64,000 nt of DNA. It comes from CAADGV01 sp040290295 (lineage in GTDB: Bacteria > Bacteroidota > Ignavibacteria > UBA10030 > UBA6906). Under the pieces are notes generated by a model, which did no database searches, was not told the DNA's origin, and saw only the letters and a list, made by a program, of their open reading frames with translations. Shown piece after piece: positions 7,666 to 15,947 of this stretch. The DNA lies in contig PSMW01000003.1 in NCBI GenBank assembly GCA_040290295.1, forward strand, positions 62,001 through 126,000. Reading direction: 5' to 3'. Position 1 is the stretch's first letter. Every line of letters starts with the position of its first letter. A program made the position numbers and the translations under genes.

Positions 7666-8502
7666 TCAATGGCGCTGGACTCGTTTCGGTTGCTTCAGTC
7701 CGAGGAAATCGAACGCGTTGACGGTTAGACCTCCATCGATCACCATACATTGTCCGGTGATATATCCTGCAACCGGTAAGCAGAGAAAGGCAACGACCCC
7801 TGCGGCTTCGAACACTTCGCCCACTCTGCGCAGCGGCGTTCGCTCGATGATGTACGAGTACACCGTTCGATCTTTCAAGACTGATTCCACCAACGGCGTG
7901 CGGATGTACCACGGCACCACAGCGTTGGCGCGAATACCATCGCTTGCCCACTCCACAGCGAGATTCCTTGTGAGTTGCATGATCGCTGCTTTGCTCATCG
8001 CATACGGCGTCCCTGTCCCCACATGCGTCATCCCTGCAACCGAAGCGACATTGACGATCGATGCAGCGCCGGAGTGTTTGAGAAAAGGATAGAGCAAGCG
8101 GGAAAGGTCGAAGACGGAAGAGAGGTTCGTTTCGAGTAAGTGGGCGTATTCCTGAGGAGTATATTCCGTTGTTCGCTTCCGAATGTTGAACCCCACATTA
8201 TTGACGAGAATGTCGAGCTGCTCTCGGCGAGCAACATGTCGGACGATGCGCCTTCGCCCTTGAACTGTGGCAACATCTGCAACAATGCCTTCGACACGAT
8301 TGCCCTTCTTGCGCAACTCGGCGATCACGTTCTGCATACGTTCAGCGCCGCGGGCAACGATGCACACCTCTGCTCCTTTGTACAGCAACTCGTGCACAAC
8401 GCCGTAACCGATTCCGCTCGTTCCACCCGTCACCAGTGCAGTCTTTCCTTCCAGGCGCCACATGCTGGGAAGCGACACATCTCTGCGGGTCGGCATCCTC
8501 AT
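7666..8502 (-). CDS. SDR family oxidoreductase (tropinone-reductase-like)
   Basis: A classical short-chain dehydrogenase/reductase of about 278 residues. It has the coenzyme motif TGGTSGIG, the NNVG motif (usually NNAG), a catalytic Tyr-x3-Lys (YAMSK) preceded by the expected serine region (IVNVASVAGM), and the C-terminal GYITGQCMVIDGG. The opening MWRLEGKTALVTGGTSGIG resembles the tropinone-reductase branch, whose bacterial members have varied or unknown substrates. The ATG at 8502 is preferred: AAGGAG lies seven bases upstream, while the ATG at 8508 is only one base from it. The start overlaps the folD stop (TGATG), so the two genes are coupled. The last 15 residues are unusual. Substrate is not predictable. 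Confidence 0.88.
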   Translation of the reverse strand: MRMPTRRDVSLPSMWRLEGKTALVTGGTSGIGYGVVHELLYKGAEVCIVARGAERMQNVIAELRKKGNRVEGIVADVATVQGRRRIVRHVARREQLDILVNNVGFNIRKRTTEYTPQEYAHLLETNLSSVFDLSRLLYPFLKHSGAASIVNVASVAGMTHVGTGTPYAMSKAAIMQLTRNLAVEWASDGIRANAVVPWYIRTPLVESVLKDRTVYSYIIERTPLRRVGEVFEAAGVVAFLCLPVAGYITGQCMVIDGGLTVNAFDFLGLKQPKRVQRH

Positions 8503-9392
8503 CACCATACTCCTTCAATAATTGCTGTTGCGGCTTGCAGTGTGTTGTGCATCAGCATGGCGATCGTCATCGGCCCGACGCCGCCGGGTACCGGTGTGAT
8601 GGCACTCGCTATCGGTTCCGCGGATGCAAAGTGGACATCGCCGACCAAGCGATACCCATTCTTCGCAGAGGCGTCGGCAATCCGATTGATGCCAACATCG
8701 ATCACAACACATCCCGGCTTGAGCATGTCGCCACGAAGCGCCTCGGGCTTGCCGATGGCTGCAACGACAATATCTGCCTGACGCGTAAAGAAGCCGATAT
8801 CCTTCGCTCCCGTATGAGCGATAGTGACGACCGCGTTCGCTCCGGATTGTTTTTGCACAAGCATGTTCATCAAGGGTTTACCGACGATGTTGCTGCGCCC
8901 TACGACGACAACGTGCTTGCCTGCAGGATCGTTGCCACTACGGACGAGAAGCTCCTGTACGCCTGCCGGTGTACAAGGACGCAAACAGTGCCGCCCGATG
9001 ACCAGCTTACCAACATTGATGGGATGGAAGCCGTCAACATCCTTCCGCCAATCGATCGCTTCGATGATGCGTTCTTCTCGGATGTGTGTCGGTAAGGGGA
9101 GTTGGACGAGAATGCCGTGAATGATCGAGTCACGATTGAAGTGATCGATGAGAGCGAGCACATCGTGTTCGGTTGTCTCGGTGGGAAGGTGCTCGGTCCG
9201 TGAGTGAAAGCCCAACTCATCGCATGCCTTCCCCTTGGCACGAACATACACCTGCGAGGCAGGATTATCGCCCACAAGTATGAACGCCAAGCCCGGTGTA
9301 ATGCCGTGCTTGGCTTTGAGCGCTTCAGCTCGTTGTCGTATCTCCGCCTTGATCTCTTCGGCAATCGCCTTGCCATCCAGTATGCGTGCCAC
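8502..9392 (-). CDS. folD: Bifunctional methylene-THF dehydrogenase/cyclohydrolase
   Basis: FolD interconverts 5,10-methylene-, methenyl- and 10-formyl-tetrahydrofolate with NADP in one-carbon metabolism. The 296-residue product has the family's features in order: ILDGKAIAEEIK at the start, the YVRAKGKACDELG segment containing the active-site Tyr and Lys, PLPTHI, DVDGFHPINVGKL, the Rossmann motif VVGRSNIVGKPL, and the terminal PVPGGVGPMTIAMLMHNTL. Length is normal. The start is a GTG at 9392; there is no in-frame ATG between an upstream stop and the conserved start. It overlaps the SDR gene by one base (TGATG). Confident call. Confidence 0.97.
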   Translation of the reverse strand: MARILDGKAIAEEIKAEIRQRAEALKAKHGITPGLAFILVGDNPASQVYVRAKGKACDELGFHSRTEHLPTETTEHDVLALIDHFNRDSIIHGILVQLPLPTHIREERIIEAIDWRKDVDGFHPINVGKLVIGRHCLRPCTPAGVQELLVRSGNDPAGKHVVVVGRSNIVGKPLMNMLVQKQSGANAVVTIAHTGAKDIGFFTRQADIVVAAIGKPEALRGDMLKPGCVVIDVGINRIADASAKNGYRLVGDVHFASAEPIASAITPVPGGVGPMTIAMLMHNTLQAATAIIEGVW

Positions 9393-9476
9393 GGGTCACT
9401 CCATCACGACCCGTCGCCGCGTTGCGCTGGCGGGAAGTGTATCGAAGCTGAGTTCAAATCCATCTATCAGATCCAT

Positions 9477-10274
9477 CTATCCGAATGCGGGAAAGATGAC
9501 GTGTTCCATCTTCAGCGCACGCCCCGTCTCGACATCTGCCTGCACGAACACGGCACAGAGCCGGACATCGTGCGAGGCGACTTCGTACTTGTGCGGCGTT
9601 TGCAGCGTCATCCGTCGTAGCGCCTGCTCTTTCTTCATCCCCAACACCGAATCGTACGGACCGGTCATGCCGACATCGGAAAGGTAGGCGGTGCCGCGCG
9701 GCAAGATACGCCCGTCGGCAGTCGGGGTGTGCGTGTGTGTGCCAATACATGCCGTGACCTTGCCGTCGAGATGCCATCCCATCGCCATCTTCTCGGCGCT
9801 TGCGTCGGCGTGAAAATCCACAAACACGACTCTTGTTTCTTCATGCATCTTTGCGATTGCCCAATCGGCGGTCTTGAACGGATCATCGATCGGCTGCATG
9901 TACACGCGCCCTTGAATACTCAGGACGCCCGCGTTGCCTTTCTCACCTACATCGACAACGATATAGCCGTTGCCGCCGTTTTCGCGCGGATAATTGAGCG
10001 GTCGTAATATGCGCCGGTCGGCACCGAGCACTTTGCGACTATCCCACCGATCCCACACGTGATTGCCCGTCGTGATCACGTGTGCACCCAACTCGAAAAG
10101 TTTCTTCGCGTGCTCTTCAGAAATTCCCTTCCCTTCCGTCGTGTTCTCTCCATTGATGATGAGCAGATCGACATCGTATTTCTTCTTGTAGTTGGGAACG
10201 AGTGTGAGGGCAATGTCCAGTCCTGGCTGGCCGACGATATCGCCAACGAAGAAGATATTCAGAGTCTGTGACAA
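9477..10274 (-). CDS. YmdB-type metallophosphoesterase (TIGR00282 family)
   Basis: The product matches the TIGR00282/YmdB family, cytoplasmic metal-dependent phosphodiesterases; the B. subtilis member cleaves 2',3'-cyclic nucleotides and affects biofilm and motility decisions. The family's landmarks are present: FFVGDIVGQPG at the start, INGENTTEGKGI, TGNHVWDR, FVDFHADASAEK, GTHTHTPTADGRILP and YLSDVGMTG. Starting at TTG 10274 gives 265 residues, the normal family length, with the phosphoesterase motif nine residues in. The open frame extends to an ATG at 10469, but those 65 residues are unlike the family and would cover the region shared with the divergent NamZ gene's promoter. No clear ribosome binding site supports the TTG. 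Confidence 0.9.
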   Translation of the reverse strand: MSQTLNIFFVGDIVGQPGLDIALTLVPNYKKKYDVDLLIINGENTTEGKGISEEHAKKLFELGAHVITTGNHVWDRWDSRKVLGADRRILRPLNYPRENGGNGYIVVDVGEKGNAGVLSIQGRVYMQPIDDPFKTADWAIAKMHEETRVVFVDFHADASAEKMAMGWHLDGKVTACIGTHTHTPTADGRILPRGTAYLSDVGMTGPYDSVLGMKKEQALRRMTLQTPHKYEVASHDVRLCAVFVQADVETGRALKMEHVIFPAFG

Positions 10275-10483
10275 GTGTGTTTTGGATTTGTTGGATGAAC
10301 GAAAGGCTGTCGAGAGTTCGTGTTCTCGAAAATTCGCGGAAGCAATATACAGATTTTGTGATGGAAAGTGTAGAAGACATCCGCCGGGTCCGCCACGCCG
10401 CGTCGCTCCTGAAGGGGAGTTCGCTTGCATTTCCATGATCAATCCAATACTTTGAGACCGCATAGCCAAAGGACCAAGCGCAC
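10275..10483. promoter_or_regulatory. Divergent intergenic region, ymdB-like / namZ-like
   Basis: About 209 bases separate the likely starts of two divergent genes, so both promoters should lie here. AAAGGA at 10468-10473 is a plausible ribosome binding site for the plus-strand gene. No confident sigma-70 hexamers or operator symmetry stand out. Confidence 0.4.
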
Positions 10484-11713
10484 GTGCATCGCATCATTCT
10501 CGTACTTCTCCTCGGTGCAAGTATCTCGCTTGCACAATCTCCGAAAGTGAAACTCGGCATCGACGTGTTGCGCGAGTCGCACTTCGCCCTGCTGAAAGGC
10601 AAGCGAGTCGGACTGATCACGAATCCCACCGGAGTCGATGCGAAACTGAATGCGACGCTCGACATTCTGCATCGAGCGAAGGACGTCCGGTTGGTCGCTC
10701 TCTTCGGTCCGGAACACGGCGTGCGTGGCAGCAGCCCTGCAGGAGAGTATGTCGAGCACACCATCGATTCGGCAACACACCTTCCTGTGTACTCGCTCTA
10801 CGGCAAGACGCGCAAGCCTACGCCCGAGATGCTCAAAGGCATCGACGTCTTGGTGTACGACATCCAAGACATCGGTTGTCGCTCGTACACCTACATAAGC
10901 ACGATGGGCTTAGCCATGGAAGCGGCGGCGGAGAACAATGTCGCGTTCGTCGTGCTCGATCGCCCGAATCCTTTGGGAGGGATACGCATCGAAGGCAACA
11001 TTGTGGAGAAAGGATTCGAGTCATTCGTCAGCCCCTATCCTATCCCGTACATCTACGGCTTGACATGTGGCGAACTTGCCCGCTTGCTTCTTGGCGAGAA
11101 GATGTTGAAGGACGGCATCGCCTGCTCGCTCACGGTTGTACCGATGAAGGGGTGGAAACGCACCATGACGTTCGAGCACACGGGGCTGCCGTGGGTTCCG
11201 ACATCGCCCCATATTCCCGAACCGACGACGCCGCAGTATTATGCTGCGCTCGGCATAGTGGGTGAGTTGAATACACTCTCCATTGGTATCGGCTACACAC
11301 TGCCCTTTCGTACGTTCGCAGCCGAATGGATCGAGCCGCGCACGTTTGCCGATGCACTCAACCGCCTGAACGTCGCCGGCGTTCTGTTCCGACCGATCAC
11401 CTACAAGCCGTTCTACGGCAGACTCAAGGATAAAACCGTCGGCGGCGTGCAAATCCACATCACCGATTATGCACGGGTAAACTTGATGAGCATCCAATTC
11501 GTCTGTCTGCAAGTGCACCACGAACTTTATCCCGATCGCAATCCTTTTCTCCTTGCCGATAGTACACGACTTGCGGCATTCGACAAGGTTGCCGGTACCG
11601 ACCGCGTGCGCTCGCTGTTTGCTCGTCGCATGCGCTACGAGGACGTGCGTCCCCTTTTGGAGAGCGATGCCGAGCGTTTCAGAAGAGTTTCTGCGAAATA
11701 CCTTTTGTATTGA
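10484..11713 (+). CDS. namZ: DUF1343 protein, NamZ-type exo-beta-N-acetylmuramidase
   Basis: DUF1343 proteins include NamZ, an exo-enzyme that removes terminal MurNAc units from peptidoglycan fragments. The 409-residue product starts at GTG 10484 with a signal peptide (RIILVLLLGASISLAQ), so it is exported. The family signature is clear: GKRVGLITNPTGVD, LFGPEHGVRG, YSLYGKTRKPTPEML, VLVYDIQDIGCRSYTY and LDRPNPLGG. Length matches single-domain members. It is followed by an FHA/transglycosylase gene on the same strand and lies beside an AmpG-like permease, an amidase and a SpoIID gene, all fitting cell-wall turnover. Family membership is firm; enzymatic activity is by homology. Secretion with no sorting domain suggests a periplasmic place. 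Confidence 0.9.
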   Translation: MHRIILVLLLGASISLAQSPKVKLGIDVLRESHFALLKGKRVGLITNPTGVDAKLNATLDILHRAKDVRLVALFGPEHGVRGSSPAGEYVEHTIDSATHLPVYSLYGKTRKPTPEMLKGIDVLVYDIQDIGCRSYTYISTMGLAMEAAAENNVAFVVLDRPNPLGGIRIEGNIVEKGFESFVSPYPIPYIYGLTCGELARLLLGEKMLKDGIACSLTVVPMKGWKRTMTFEHTGLPWVPTSPHIPEPTTPQYYAALGIVGELNTLSIGIGYTLPFRTFAAEWIEPRTFADALNRLNVAGVLFRPITYKPFYGRLKDKTVGGVQIHITDYARVNLMSIQFVCLQVHHELYPDRNPFLLADSTRLAAFDKVAGTDRVRSLFARRMRYEDVRPLLESDAERFRRVSAKYLLY

Positions 11714-11870
11714 ACGAGGTAGCTCCGCTGCGGAAAAATTTCCGCGCGCCTCTGGAAGTTCATTTCTGAATGATTATATTAGTGCCGGCAGGTCGGCACA
11801 CCCATTCCTCCCAAGCACCTGCAACCTCGTTCTTCAGAGAGCTCAACCATCACAACAAGAGCGGTAGCGT

Positions 11871-13355
11871 ATGGACACGAAGGTCGTCACCAAGCAGCCA
11901 TCGGAGGCACCTCCCCCCATAACGGTACGCATCGAGCGCGACGCGTCCAAAACCAAGCAGTACCAATTCACTCATAACTTCAAGATCGGCCGCGGCACGG
12001 AATGCGAGATCGTGCTGAAGGATTCCGTCGTGAGCCGTGAGCATGCGAAGGTCGAGTTCGTTGACGGACGGTGGTGGTACGAAGACTTGAAAAGCTCGAA
12101 CGGTTCGTACAAAGAGGGCTTGCGCGTCGAACGCACGCCGATTACCGCAACGACACGCATCGGGTTGGGATCGAACGGACCCGTCCTCTATTTCTCACTG
12201 CAAGGAATGGAGGTGGTAGAGCCGACACTAGCGCAGAAAGGCGATCCGTCGCTCTCCGGCGTCATCAAACACTACTTCGAAGAAAGCAGCGAGGCACCAG
12301 CCGGCGAGCGAACGCAACTGGTGCGCAAAGCATTCAAGCTTGTCTCGAAACAGCAACGAGGCAAGTACATGAAGCTGATCGTTATCGCGGCGATCTTCGC
12401 ACTCGGCGCGGGCATCTACGCGTTTCTCAAACACCAACAGGTCGAACGGCTTCGTGCACAAGCCGAGGATATTTTCTATGAAATCAAGCAAATGGACCTC
12501 GACTACGCACAGTTGGTACAGAAGCTCGCGCACTCGGACGATGAACAGCTCAAGCTGGAAGCTGCAAAATACGTCACACGCCGGCGAGCCTTGCTCGACA
12601 AATACGACGAGTTCATCAGAGAATTAGGCATCTACGAAGTCAAAGATGAGGCCGACAAGGCGATCCTGCATGTGGCGCGCGTCTTCGGCGAATGTGAAGT
12701 CAACATGCCTGAAGAATTCGTCAAGGAAGTCAAGGAATACATCCAGGAATGGAAGAAGTCACCTCGCCTCCGCCAAGCGATCGCGCGTGCACAAGAAAAG
12801 GGCTATGCACGCTTCATTGCCCAAGCGATGATGGAGCAAAATCTTCCTCCACATTTCTTCTACCTCGCGCTTCAAGAGAGCGATTTCGACTGCGAGAGAG
12901 TCGGTCCGCAGACGCGCTTCGGCGTTGCGAAAGGGATGTGGCAATTCATCTCGACAACTGCTCAAGAGTATGGATTGCGCGTCGGCCCGCTTACAGCATT
13001 GCCGAAATACGACCCCGCCGACGAGCGCCACGACTTCGAAAAATCGACCAAGGCTGCTGCAACCTACATCTTCGACATCTACAACACCGAAGCGCAAGCC
13101 TCCGGCTTGTTGGTGATGGCTTCGTACAATTGGGGACACAACATGGTGAAAGGATTGATACGCAAGATGCCGCAGAATCCGCGTGAGCGCAACTTCTGGC
13201 AATTCTTCTATCAGTATAAGGATAAAGTACCGAAGGAGACGTACCATTACGTCTTCTATATCGTCTCGGCTGCCGTCATCGGCGAGAATCCGGAGTTGTT
13301 CGGATTCAAGTTCGCGAAGCCTTTGGGAGAGTTGGGGGACAAGTACGCGGGGTAG
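11871..13355 (+). CDS. FHA domain - membrane segment - lytic transglycosylase fusion
   Basis: A 494-residue protein with three parts. Residues about 18-115 form an FHA domain, a phosphothreonine-binding module, with the key residues Gly40-Arg41, Ser55, His58 and Asn77-Gly78 (IGRGTE, SREH, SSNGSY). Residues 168-186 are a single membrane helix (LIVIAAIFALGAGIYAFL) preceded by basic residues, putting the FHA part inside the cell. Residues 190-300 are charged and helical, likely coiled coil. The rest is an SLT-type transglycosylase domain like MltD: catalytic Glu336 in ALQESDF, GMWQFI at 355-360, and later MASYNWGHNMV. It should cleave peptidoglycan in the periplasm under control of a cytoplasmic phospho-signal; that control is inference. 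There is no signal peptide before the FHA domain. Confidence 0.85.
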   Translation: MDTKVVTKQPSEAPPPITVRIERDASKTKQYQFTHNFKIGRGTECEIVLKDSVVSREHAKVEFVDGRWWYEDLKSSNGSYKEGLRVERTPITATTRIGLGSNGPVLYFSLQGMEVVEPTLAQKGDPSLSGVIKHYFEESSEAPAGERTQLVRKAFKLVSKQQRGKYMKLIVIAAIFALGAGIYAFLKHQQVERLRAQAEDIFYEIKQMDLDYAQLVQKLAHSDDEQLKLEAAKYVTRRRALLDKYDEFIRELGIYEVKDEADKAILHVARVFGECEVNMPEEFVKEVKEYIQEWKKSPRLRQAIARAQEKGYARFIAQAMMEQNLPPHFFYLALQESDFDCERVGPQTRFGVAKGMWQFISTTAQEYGLRVGPLTALPKYDPADERHDFEKSTKAAATYIFDIYNTEAQASGLLVMASYNWGHNMVKGLIRKMPQNPRERNFWQFFYQYKDKVPKETYHYVFYIVSAAVIGENPELFGFKFAKPLGELGDKYAG

Positions 13356-13361
13356 GAACGA

Positions 13362-14366
13362 CTACGAACGCTCGATGTTTGCTTTCACGCGGACGGCAAG
13401 ATGATCGAACACCTGCGGCGGAAGCAACACCTCCTCGAAGATCGCTCGAACATCGTCTTTCGTGATGCGATGAAAGTCATCCGACCGCGGCGTAATGACC
13501 ACCCCCGACAAATCCACCGCCGCCGGACTGACGACAAGCCGGCGAGGCTCTTCCTCGAAATAGCACGACGGGCGATGGCGCGCGCGCGGAAACACCACCA
13601 CCTTCCACTCGCCGTCCTCGAACCACGAAACCAGGTTGACCATCGGCTCCTCGTCCGTAGAGGTCATCTCGCTCAGCGCGCGCAGCACCGATCGACACGC
13701 TGCCGCCGCTTCATCCATCTCGTCGGCCTCGATGACGAGGAAGCGACGCCCACCCGCTCGCACCGCGAACACCAACACCCCCCCCCGACCCGCCACTTTC
13801 TCCCCTGCATCCGTCACAAGTCGTTCGTACGACTCTTCGAGCGGAAGGAAACCGCTATTGCCGGTCTGGAGATGGAGATGATCGGGCGCGGATGCACCGC
13901 AACGCGGACCATTGTACAGGACAACATACTCACCCTCCAGGCCACGACTCATTTGTAACAGCACGGGCAACGCCGGCTCGATGCGCTGCGGCACATGTTC
14001 GCGGTGCGAGATCGTGAAGTGTTCCGGAAAGATGGGATAAGGATTACACAGAAAAACGAACTCCGCGCCGTACGCGATTGCTCGTTGCTCCGGGGGAAGA
14101 TTCTGCACGCACAGAAAACAGGGTCGGGCACGGATTGCTTCGTCATCCACCCGTGCGGCCGTGGAAGCTATACGTGCAGGATTGTGCTGAACGCGTACGG
14201 TCGTGCCGTCAAGCTCGAAGGTTTTCGTCTCGACACTGTCCAGACTCGTATAGTTGCGCCGAAGAAGCTCCCACGTCTTCCACTGCTGATCGAGCAGCGT
14301 GCGGCAATTCTCCGCGAGATCATCGGTGAGCAGATCGGAAGAGAGAAAGAGATCGTCGTTCATCAT
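13362..14366 (-). CDS. DUF4922 protein, HIT-type nucleotidyltransferase/phosphorylase fold
   Basis: A 334-residue soluble protein of the DUF4922 type common in Bacteroidota. Two features point to the GalT/Ap4A-phosphorylase branch of the HIT superfamily: a zinc-type pair PCFLC (Cys83, Cys86) with NLPPEQ after it, and the active-site string His163-x-His165-x-Gln167 in PDHLHLQ, where the first group-transfer histidine is expected. It may therefore move or phosphorolyse a nucleotidyl group on a sugar or dinucleotide; the substrate is unknown. The start ATG at 14366 overlaps the stop of the upstream glycosyltransferase gene (ATGA), giving tight coupling, so the two very probably act in one pathway. 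The 57 residues upstream in the open frame are the antisense-free tail of that gene and were excluded. Confidence 0.82.
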   Translation of the reverse strand: MMNDDLFLSSDLLTDDLAENCRTLLDQQWKTWELLRRNYTSLDSVETKTFELDGTTVRVQHNPARIASTAARVDDEAIRARPCFLCVQNLPPEQRAIAYGAEFVFLCNPYPIFPEHFTISHREHVPQRIEPALPVLLQMSRGLEGEYVVLYNGPRCGASAPDHLHLQTGNSGFLPLEESYERLVTDAGEKVAGRGGVLVFAVRAGGRRFLVIEADEMDEAAAACRSVLRALSEMTSTDEEPMVNLVSWFEDGEWKVVVFPRARHRPSCYFEEEPRRLVVSPAAVDLSGVVITPRSDDFHRITKDDVRAIFEEVLLPPQVFDHLAVRVKANIERS

Positions 14367-15877
14367 CGTTTGGCGTGACCCTTTCGTTTCGATCGGTGAG
14401 CGCGGCGAGCCTGTGCTGCAACCAGAGCGTTCTTGCGCTGCCGAGCAAGAATCTCCAACGTGCGAATCTTGTCCTTGTAAAAATTGAACGCGTTCAGCTT
14501 CGTTACATCGAGATCGGCGTCGGTGTTCCCTTCCCACCGCCGACAGAGATAGATCGGCTCATAGATGCGACCAATCTGGTAGTCGCGCGAGATGGCAAGC
14601 CCCACGGCGTAATCCTCACCGTAGCTGACGTTCGGGAACGTCACCCGCCGAACGATGGGCGTGAAGAACGCACGCGGTGCGCCGAGGCCATTCACGCGCA
14701 ACGCGTTGTTTCTTCCGTTCTCCGGCGTCCATTCCTTGTGGTCGATCACGCCGGGAGGAATTTCGTGGAGCTCGAAATCCGTCATGCAATACGAGCCGAC
14801 GACCATCGCACATTTCTCGGAACGAAACGTATCGACGATCCGTTGCAGCGTCGTTTCGTCCTTGTACAGATCGTCGCTGTCGAGTTGAACGGCGAACCGT
14901 CCAACGTGCGGATGGAAGATCGCCTCGTTCCAACATCCGCCGATGCCGAGATCATCGCGTCGAGGAACGAGATGCACCACCCGTGCATCTCGCTGTGCAA
15001 GCTCTTCGACCACGGCGGTCGTTCCATCATCCGAATGATTATCCACCACCAAGACGTTGAAGGGAAAGCCCGTACGCTGATGGAGCGCCGAACGCACCGC
15101 ATCGGCGATCGTGCGCACGCGGTTCTTCACCGGGATGACAACCGACGCTTCGACAGAGAAGGTGCCTTCGTTGAGATCGACGTCGGTAAACTCCGGTTCC
15201 AGAAAGGCGCCGATCTTCTTCAGATGATCGCTCACTGCCATCTCCATTTCAATCTGCACCTTGCGGTTCTTCGGATCGACGTAATCGAACTGCTTCTCGC
15301 TTGATCGGCGCACATCCGTTTGCGTTTTGATGGAGAGGAACTCGGGGATGCGCGTGATGCGACTACCACGTGCAACAGCCAGGCGCAGCGCGTACAAGCC
15401 TGCTGCCGCGTACCCTTCATTGCGAACCTCCGCGGCGGCGGAGCGGAGAATTACGCTGTTGAAGAAGAGCACCGAGCCGAAATCGAAATCATCGCGTACA
15501 CTCCCTTCCTGATACTCGATCGTCGGATGCGGCATGCGACTGCCGTGGCGTCTGTCATACGAATCCGCGTAGACGATCCCGGAGACCGACTCTTGCGCGA
15601 CGATGAGGAAGCGCTCTAAAGCATACTGGCCCAATGCGAAAGGGGTTTCTTGCAGAACGAGCAACGCGAAATGTGTCGTTACCGCCTGCGCGAGAGCATT
15701 GACGGTCGCAGTCGACGTGAGCGAGACGGCCGGCAACGCCGCGCAGTCGGGAAGCGTTGGACCCGGTGTCAGGAGAACGACACGTTCAACGAGGTCGGAT
15801 CGTTGCAGTTGTTCGATGCATTCCTGCATGAACTGCTGCCCGCTGTAGGGAACGAATGCAGTAATCGGCTTAGCCAT
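14363..15877 (-). CDS. Two-domain family 2 glycosyltransferase
   Basis: A cytoplasmic glycosyltransferase of about 504 residues. The second half is a clear GT-A family 2 domain: ASVVIPVKNRVRTIADAVRS, VLVVDNHSDDGT, then the metal-binding LDSDDLY and a late GEDYAVGL acceptor-side motif. The first half (residues 1-230) has the same general layout (TAFVPYSGQQFMQECIEQL, IVYADSYD in place of the DxD) and looks like a second, diverged or inactive GT domain. The C-terminal 20 residues are very basic. ATG 15877 was chosen as it sits directly before AKPITAFVPY; ATG 15910 is an alternative. The stop overlaps the DUF4922 start. Donor and acceptor sugars are unknown. Confidence 0.82.
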   Translation of the reverse strand: MAKPITAFVPYSGQQFMQECIEQLQRSDLVERVVLLTPGPTLPDCAALPAVSLTSTATVNALAQAVTTHFALLVLQETPFALGQYALERFLIVAQESVSGIVYADSYDRRHGSRMPHPTIEYQEGSVRDDFDFGSVLFFNSVILRSAAAEVRNEGYAAAGLYALRLAVARGSRITRIPEFLSIKTQTDVRRSSEKQFDYVDPKNRKVQIEMEMAVSDHLKKIGAFLEPEFTDVDLNEGTFSVEASVVIPVKNRVRTIADAVRSALHQRTGFPFNVLVVDNHSDDGTTAVVEELAQRDARVVHLVPRRDDLGIGGCWNEAIFHPHVGRFAVQLDSDDLYKDETTLQRIVDTFRSEKCAMVVGSYCMTDFELHEIPPGVIDHKEWTPENGRNNALRVNGLGAPRAFFTPIVRRVTFPNVSYGEDYAVGLAISRDYQIGRIYEPIYLCRRWEGNTDADLDVTKLNAFNFYKDKIRTLEILARQRKNALVAAQARRAHRSKRKGHAKR

Positions 15878-15947
15878 AGAGGATGAGAAAGAAAGTGTTC
15901 GAATATTCATGGGAGCGTGACGATGCTGCCGCCCCTTGCGTCATTGC

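Noticed and set aside
9459..9480. Short direct repeat ATCCATCTAT near the ymdB-like stop
   Set aside because: Only two copies of ten bases; chance or local slippage.
10275..10469. N-terminal extension of the YmdB-like protein to ATG 10469
   Set aside because: The extra 65 residues are unlike the family, which starts just before FFVGDIVG.
11730..11745. Palindrome GCGGAAA..TTTCCGC after namZ
   Set aside because: The loop would be two to four bases and no T run follows; not convincing as a terminator.
14367..14537. N-terminal extension of DUF4922 (57 residues)
   Set aside because: It lies inside the glycosyltransferase coding sequence in another frame; the ATGA overlap start is far more likely.
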